Assembly (NCBI GenBank): GCA_040221055.1
Contig: JAVJVN010000019.1
Coordinates: forward strand, 62,001 to 126,000
DNA length: 64,000 nt
Direction: 5' to 3'
From: Rhodothermales bacterium
Lineage (GTDB): Bacteria; Bacteroidota; Rhodothermia; Rhodothermales; UBA10348
The notes beneath the pieces were generated by a model. The model searched no databases, was not told the origin of the DNA, and was given only the letters and a program-made list of their open reading frames with translations. How positions within the stretch are numbered: the stretch's first letter is position 1; the number at the start of each line of letters is the position of its first letter. The position numbers and the translations under genes are program-made. This document shows, in pieces, positions 59,139 to 64,000 of this stretch.

Positions 59139-59480
59139 TCAGTTGAATGATTTCGCCGCTTCTTCCACTGAGTCGTAGTTGTCGAAAACCGGGCCCAGCA
59201 GTCGGGTCAGCAGGAAGAGGTTCTTGATCCGGTCCTTCATGCCGGCCAGCTTCACATCGCCCCCGGCCTTCTTCATGGTTGTGAGCGCTCCGATAAGCGT
59301 TCCGATCCCGGATGAATCCATGAAATCGGCCTTGGAAAGATCAATGATGACGCGGGTCTTTCCGGCATCCTTGAAGTCTTCCAGCTTCTCCTTGAAGTCG
59401 GGGCCTTCTATGCTTCCGAGGAACTTGCCTGAGATGGAGACAACGACGGCCTCGTATTTTTCGCTTGTACTGAACGGCAT
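59139..59480 (-). CDS. STAS-domain anti-anti-sigma factor (SpoIIAA/RsbV-like)
   Basis: A 113-residue STAS domain protein. The phosphorylation loop is KADFMDSSGIGTLIGAL, with Ser56/57 at the site where SpoIIAA-type proteins are phosphorylated. Together with the PP2C gene directly upstream (61 bases) it forms the phosphatase-substrate half of a partner-switching system. The anti-sigma kinase (RsbW/SpoIIAB type) that would hold a sigma factor or another target is not in this window. The C-terminal helix (NLFLLTRLLGPVFDNYDSVEEAAKSF) is typical. Confidence 0.93.
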   Translation of the reverse strand: MPFSTSEKYEAVVVSISGKFLGSIEGPDFKEKLEDFKDAGKTRVIIDLSKADFMDSSGIGTLIGALTTMKKAGGDVKLAGMKDRIKNLFLLTRLLGPVFDNYDSVEEAAKSFN

Positions 59481-59541
59481 GATGAACAGGTTGAATTGGA
59501 TCGGTAAGGGAAACGGACACTACCCCACGCTGACAAAATAG

Positions 59542-60834
59542 TCAACAGCGGCGAACCACAAGCATGGTAATGTCATCATTTTGGGGAGCGGATCCGGCGT
59601 GGGCCCGCACGGCTTTGCGGACACGCTGTACAACATCGACGGCCGGCGCGGACTGAAGCTCCGCCAGCAACGCCTCCAGGCGTTCTTCCTCGAACTGGTC
59701 GTGGGCCTCGTTCATGGCCTCCGTCACGCCGTCCGAGTAGATGAAGAGGGTATCGCCTTCATCCAGCGTCAATGTGGATTCTGTGTACTTCTGGGTCTTC
59801 AGGAAACCCACTACCAGACCGCCCAGGTCGAGTTTTTCAATGCGACCGTCACGGCGCAGCACGTACGGCTTGTTGTGTCCAGCGTTCACATAGGTGACGA
59901 CATGGGTTTCAGGATTCAATACCGCGTAGAAGAGCGTGACGAAGGAGCCGCGTTTGATGCTTTCGCTCAGGAGCTTGTTGGAGCGCTCAATGGTTCCGTG
60001 CGCGGTATCCATGACGAGCGCCTGCCCGCGCAGCGTGGCCTGTACGTTCGACATGAGGAGCGCAGCGGGCATGCCCTTGCCGGAAACGTCCCCTACACAC
60101 ACCGCCAGGCGACCATCCTCCATGGGGATGTAATCGAAATAGTCGCCCCCCACGCTCTGGGCCGGAATGGAGACACCCGCCAGGTCGTAACCCGGAATGT
60201 CCGGCGCGGCAGCCGGAAGCAATTTGTTCTGGATGTCGTAGGCCAGCGACAATTCCTGGTTCACGACGGCGAGCTTCCGCTCTTCCTCATAGAGGCGGGC
60301 CGTTTCCACAACCTGGGCGGATTGGCCGGCCAGGATGGAAAGCAGGCGTTGGTCTTCGCTTGTGAAGCCGTCCTGATGCTTCTTGTTGTACAGCGTCAGG
60401 ATGCCGACCAGGCTGGAGTGGACCAACAGCGGCACGGACACCAGGGAGCGTACCGACTGGGTCCAGCGGACGCCTTTGAAACGCGTATCGCTCCCGGGAT
60501 CGTTGACCACCAAGGGGCGGCGGTTCAGGTACATCCATCCCAGCAGGTTCTGATCGGGAGAGTAGGCCTCGCGATCGCCCGAACTGGCCATGGTGCGAAC
60601 CAGGGTCTGCGTGGGATCCGATTGGTCCTTTCCAACGAGCGTGATGACCCCCTGCTCTGCGCCAACAGCCTTTATGGACCGGCGGATGATGGTCTGGATG
60701 ATGTCGTCCGTGCTCCGGGAAGAGCTGATGGCAAGCGACAACTCATTCAGGATGGAGAGTTCTTCCACGGCACGTCGGAGCTGGACGTTTTCACGTTCCA
60801 GCGCGTTCAAGCGTGCGGTCAGGGCGTCTGACAT
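59542..60834 (-). CDS. PP2C-type serine phosphatase with GAF sensor (RsbU/SpoIIE-like)
   Basis: A 430-residue cytoplasmic signalling phosphatase. A short coiled coil (1-35) precedes a GAF domain (about 40-175: AEQGVITLVGKDQSD, LVSVPLLVHSSLVGILTLYNKK) and the SpoIIE PP2C domain (about 215-428). Metal-binding aspartates are in VGGDYFDY, VGDVSGKGMPAALLMS and QNDDITMLVVR, plus AGHNKPYV and IYSDGVTEAM. The start at 60834 gives an N-terminus with good coding pattern; the open frame extends 160 codons further without homology. It should dephosphorylate the STAS protein encoded next, in response to a ligand sensed by GAF. Confidence 0.94.
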   Translation of the reverse strand: MSDALTARLNALERENVQLRRAVEELSILNELSLAISSSRSTDDIIQTIIRRSIKAVGAEQGVITLVGKDQSDPTQTLVRTMASSGDREAYSPDQNLLGWMYLNRRPLVVNDPGSDTRFKGVRWTQSVRSLVSVPLLVHSSLVGILTLYNKKHQDGFTSEDQRLLSILAGQSAQVVETARLYEEERKLAVVNQELSLAYDIQNKLLPAAAPDIPGYDLAGVSIPAQSVGGDYFDYIPMEDGRLAVCVGDVSGKGMPAALLMSNVQATLRGQALVMDTAHGTIERSNKLLSESIKRGSFVTLFYAVLNPETHVVTYVNAGHNKPYVLRRDGRIEKLDLGGLVVGFLKTQKYTESTLTLDEGDTLFIYSDGVTEAMNEAHDQFEEERLEALLAELQSAPAVDVVQRVRKAVRAHAGSAPQNDDITMLVVRRC

Positions 60835-60930
60835 GGGTGTGGGCGTGGGTGGTTCCGGACAATGTACGGCACGGGGATGGATCTGTGACGGCGCGCATGC
60901 GTTTCCGGACCGACTCACCACCAACCGCCC

Positions 60931-62727
60931 ATGGGATCCCTTCGACGACTGAACCGCTATTACTGGACGTACAGGTACCTGTTCATCCCGGGGCTGTGCT
61001 TTGCGGTCATCTCGTCCATCTTCGCCCTGATCGTCCCCACGGTGGTCCGTCGGGCCATCGATGCCATTCCACAGTTCGTGGCCACATACGGCGGGGTTCA
61101 GGGGACGCCGGTTGAGGACCTTGTCTATTGGGACCTGTTCTTCACGTTGGCATTCATGGCCTTGGTCATCATCGGCCTGAGCATCCTGAGCGGCGCGTTC
61201 TCGTTTCTCATGCGACAGACCATCGTGGTCGCATCCCGTCACATCGAGTTCGACCTGCGCAACCGCCTGTTTGACCACCTCCAGAAATTGTCGTGGGATT
61301 TCTACCAGTCGCATCCCACGGGCGACCTCATTACGCGCTCCACGTCGGACATCGAGCAGGTCCGTCGTTACATCGGTCCGGCCGTCATGTATTCCACGCG
61401 AGCCGTGGTGACGATTGTGACGGCGCTCACCATCATGTTCATCATTTCACCGAAACTCACGTGGTATGCGCTCATCCCCATGCCCTTCCTCGCGGTTTCG
61501 GTGTTTTTCGTGATGCGCCTGGTCCACGAGCGTTCCGATGCGCTGCAGGCGCAGTATTCGGTCCTCACGTCCCGGGTGCAGGAGGCACTCTCTGGCATCC
61601 GCGTATTGAAAGCATACCGCCGTGAGGCGTCGGAAGCGGAGGCCTTCGATGCGGAAAGCAGCGCATACAGGACCCGGAGTCTGGACCTTGCGCTGGTGGA
61701 AGCCGCCTGGCGGCCGGTCTTCGTGCTGCTGGTCGGACTTTCGAGCATCATCGTCGTCTGGGTAGGGGGGCGGCTCGTCATGGACGGGACCATTACGCTG
61801 GGCAACATCGCTGAATACATGATTTACGTGGCGCTCATGACGTGGCCGGTAGCCTCCATGGGCTTTGTCATCACCATGATCCAGCGCGCCGCGGCGTCCA
61901 TGGAGCGGCTGGCGGAGGTGTTCGATTCCATGCCATCGATTTCGGATCGGGACGGTGTTGTGGACGGCCCGATCTCCGGCGCCTTGGAACTCCGCAACGT
62001 CGGGTTCAAGTATCCCGATGCGGAGGAATGGGTTTTCCGGGACGTGTCGGTTTCGGTGCCGGCCGGTTCCACACTGGCCATCGTGGGCCGGACAGGGGCG
62101 GGAAAGACGACCCTCGTGGAATTGATTCCGCGCCTGCTCGATGCAACCGCCGGGCAGGTCCTTGTGGACGGGCGGGACGTCCGGGACATTCCCGTGCGGC
62201 GGCTCCGCGAATCCATCGGGTACGTACCCCAGGAGGTCTTCCTGTTTTCCGACACCATCCGCAACAACATCGCTTTCGGACACATGGAGGCCAATGAAGG
62301 GGCGGTGGAAGATGCGGCGCGGGAGGCCGACCTGCTGGAGAACGTCGCGGATTTCCCGCAGGGCTTCGAGACCTTCGTGGGCGAGCGCGGGATTACGCTT
62401 TCCGGCGGGCAGAAACAACGGACTTCCATTGCGCGGGCGCTCATTCGTCGCCCGGACATCCTGATTTTGGACGATGCGCTTTCGGCCGTGGATGTGAACA
62501 CGGAACGGACCATCCTGGGGCATTTGCGTCAGCAATTCGGGCGACGCACCATCGTGATCGTAAGCCACCGGGTTTCCGCAGTCCAGGATGCCGACCGGAT
62601 CATCGTATTGGATGAAGGACGCGTCGCCGAACAGGGGACCCACGCCTCCTTGCTGGCCGAAGATGGATTCTATGCAGCCCTGTACAGGAAACAACAATTG
62701 GAAGCGGAAGTGGAGGCCTACTCTTGA
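60931..62727 (+). CDS. ABC exporter, MsbA/multidrug type (half-transporter)
   Basis: A 598-residue fused permease-ATPase. Six membrane helices fill residues about 15-330. The ATPase (about 345-590) has Walker A GRTGAGKTT, Q-loop YVPQEVFLF, signature LSGGQKQR, Walker B ILILDDALSAVD and switch His in VSHRVS. Spacing to the next gene is a 4-base overlap, so both are expressed together and may form a heterodimer; alternatively each forms a homodimer. The substrate is unknown (lipid or drug). The 96-base gap on the other side separates it from the divergent PP2C gene. Confidence 0.93.
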   Translation: MGSLRRLNRYYWTYRYLFIPGLCFAVISSIFALIVPTVVRRAIDAIPQFVATYGGVQGTPVEDLVYWDLFFTLAFMALVIIGLSILSGAFSFLMRQTIVVASRHIEFDLRNRLFDHLQKLSWDFYQSHPTGDLITRSTSDIEQVRRYIGPAVMYSTRAVVTIVTALTIMFIISPKLTWYALIPMPFLAVSVFFVMRLVHERSDALQAQYSVLTSRVQEALSGIRVLKAYRREASEAEAFDAESSAYRTRSLDLALVEAAWRPVFVLLVGLSSIIVVWVGGRLVMDGTITLGNIAEYMIYVALMTWPVASMGFVITMIQRAAASMERLAEVFDSMPSISDRDGVVDGPISGALELRNVGFKYPDAEEWVFRDVSVSVPAGSTLAIVGRTGAGKTTLVELIPRLLDATAGQVLVDGRDVRDIPVRRLRESIGYVPQEVFLFSDTIRNNIAFGHMEANEGAVEDAAREADLLENVADFPQGFETFVGERGITLSGGQKQRTSIARALIRRPDILILDDALSAVDVNTERTILGHLRQQFGRRTIVIVSHRVSAVQDADRIIVLDEGRVAEQGTHASLLAEDGFYAALYRKQQLEAEVEAYS

Positions 62728-64000
62728 GCGCGGATGCCGAAAAAGGACTCGACGGGCGTCTGTTGCGACGGATTGTAACGTACCTGGCGCCGTACAAGTG
62801 GTGGGTTGGACTCGCGTTCATAACCGTGCTGGTATCGGCCTGGTTGGGGCCGCTCATCCCCAAGCTCGTCCAGGTGACGATTGACGATTATGTGGTTGTG
62901 GGCGATGCCGAGGGACTCACGCGCATGATTGCGTTGCTGGTGACGGTGCTGGCCGGGGAAGCCGTGCTGTCCTTTGTGAATGCCTACTTGACCCAGTGGA
63001 TCGGCCAGCAGGCCATCTATGACCTGCGCAAGAAGATTTACCGGCACATCCAGCGGCAATCGCTCCGGTTCTTCGATTCGCAGCCCATTGGCCGTCTGAT
63101 TACGCGGGTGACGAGTGATGTGGAATCGTTGAGTCAGGTGTTGTCGGCGGGCGTTGTCACCATACTGGGCGACCTGTTCCGGCTGTTTTTCATTGCCTGG
63201 TTCATGTTCTCGCTGGATTGGCGCCTGGCGCTCGTCACTATTTCCGTCATGCCCCTCATGTTGTGGGCCACGTTCTGGTTCAAGCGGAAGGTGCGGGATG
63301 CCTATCGCGATACGCGGAAGCAGGTGGCGCGGTTGAATTCCTTCATGCAGGAGCACGTATCGGGCATGCGGATTGTCCAACTCTTCAGCCGGGAATCGGA
63401 GGAAATGCGGCGCTTCGAAGAGGTCAACGACGATCATCGCCAGGCCCATATCAAAACCATCTTCTATTTCGCCCTGTTCTGGCCCGCCATCGACCTGGTT
63501 TCGTCGCTTGCACTCGGCCTGGTCATCTGGTACGGAGGGGTGGGGGCCATGCAGTCCACGGTCACCATTGGTGTCCTGATTGCGTTCATCCAGTACGCCC
63601 GGCAGTTCTTCGAGCCCATCCGCAACCTGTCCGACCAGTTCAATACGCTGCAGAGCGCCATGGCCGGTGCCGAGCGGATTTTCGACCTGCTCGACACCGA
63701 CGCGTCCATTCCAGACACGGCCCCGGAAGGCGACGTCCGCCTGGAGGGCACCATCGAGTTCCGGAATGTGTGGTTCAGTTACGATCCGGCCATCGACGTG
63801 GCTGACGATGAGGCCGAATGGATCCTGCGGGATGTCAGTTTCCGGGTGGAGGCCGGCTCTTCCCTGGCCATCGTCGGGGCAACGGGCGCCGGGAAGACCA
63901 CGATCATCAATCTCCTGCTGCGCTTCTACGACATCCAGCGGGGCGAAATCCTGGTCGATGGGAAGTCTTTGCGGGACATTCCTTTGGCCGCCCTCCGTGA
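62724..64000 (+). CDS. Second ABC exporter half-transporter (3' end outside window)
   Basis: Starts with TTG at 62724, overlapping the upstream ABC gene stop by four bases, and runs open to the window end (about 425 codons seen). It shows six membrane helices (first near RIVTYLAPYKWWVGLAF, ITVLVSAWLGPLIP; then QQAIYDLRKKIYRHIQRQSLRFFDSQPIGRL typical of the ICL region) and the start of the ATPase domain with Walker A IVGATGAGKTTIINLLLRFYD at about residue 385. The first 20 codons lack an ATG. Signature, Walker B and switch motifs lie beyond the end. It forms an operon with the preceding exporter, which suggests a heterodimeric pump. Confidence 0.9.
   Translation, partial: MSADAEKGLDGRLLRRIVTYLAPYKWWVGLAFITVLVSAWLGPLIPKLVQVTIDDYVVVGDAEGLTRMIALLVTVLAGEAVLSFVNAYLTQWIGQQAIYDLRKKIYRHIQRQSLRFFDSQPIGRLITRVTSDVESLSQVLSAGVVTILGDLFRLFFIAWFMFSLDWRLALVTISVMPLMLWATFWFKRKVRDAYRDTRKQVARLNSFMQEHVSGMRIVQLFSRESEEMRRFEEVNDDHRQAHIKTIFYFALFWPAIDLVSSLALGLVIWYGGVGAMQSTVTIGVLIAFIQYARQFFEPIRNLSDQFNTLQSAMAGAERIFDLLDTDASIPDTAPEGDVRLEGTIEFRNVWFSYDPAIDVADDEAEWILRDVSFRVEAGSSLAIVGATGAGKTTIINLLLRFYDIQRGEILVDGKSLRDIPLAALR

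Noticed and set aside
59581-60831. A 416-codon plus-strand frame opposite the PP2C phosphatase gene.
   Set aside because: The minus frame carries all PP2C and GAF motifs, while this frame shows none.

Overview
The window reads as one contiguous piece of a GC-rich chromosome from a member of the Bacteroidota/Rhodothermota, most likely near Rhodothermales. This is an inference from several signs. Two promoters fit the Bacteroidota pattern TTTG/TTG-N20-21-TAnnTTG. CarB is cut off before the allosteric domain. The TPR / DUF4292 / EnvC-like trio and the Nif3 / zinc-ribbon-like pair are also found together in that group as I recall. The content is almost wholly core metabolism, translation and envelope genes. 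I see no phage, insertion sequence, integrase or CRISPR array. The window holds one tRNA gene and the RNase P RNA.

Layout. 0-6.2 kb: membrane proteins, mutY, an Omp85-type barrel, rsmE, secG, a strong terminator and rnpB on the minus strand. 6.2-10.8 kb (minus): a degenerate zinc-ribbon coiled-coil protein, Nif3, an MFS carrier and a class V aminotransferase. 10.9-16 kb: tRNA-Arg(CCU), a small lipoprotein, a PadR regulator with an FtsX/MacB-like permease, two small genes and a TonB-like protein. 16-20.3 kb: carAB behind a leader with its own promoter and terminator. 20.3-25.8 kb: mtaB, then psd-pssA-purS-clpS, a RlpA/SPOR protein, a YigZ protein and rnhA. 25.9-32.8 kb: obgE-dprA-rluD-ptsN-hisS-lgt-rlmB, tightly packed. 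32.8-38.5 kb (minus): a small gene, then a four-gene overlapping operon of class V aminotransferase, LolA, flippase-like membrane protein and inactive M1-peptidase-like protein. 38.5-45.5 kb: hisA, metG, a three-gene unit of Cys-rich peptide, SigZ-like ECF sigma factor and cupin, then lpdA and an RpiB homologue. 45.5-51.9 kb: EnvC-like, DUF4292 lipoprotein, TPR protein, a GCS2-CBS fusion, a second TonB and a TfoX-C protein. 51.9-58.3 kb: an M28 peptidase leading into a type III PKS / methyltransferase / FAD hydroxylase operon, an amidase and a small barrel protein. 58.3-64 kb: a PP2C/STAS partner-switching pair and two MsbA-type ABC exporter genes, the second cut by the window end.

Most striking points: (1) a 28-32 residue peptide with four CTC triplets that overlaps the start of a Cys-tailed ECF sigma gene, with a secreted cupin downstream; (2) a carAB leader holding a promoter, a terminator and an upstream reading frame, beside a CarB that has lost its UMP-sensing domain; (3) a PKS III-methyltransferase-FAD hydroxylase operon that probably makes a phenolic lipid or quinone; (4) a peptidase-like envelope protein with no HExxH that is translationally coupled to LolA and a flippase-like protein.
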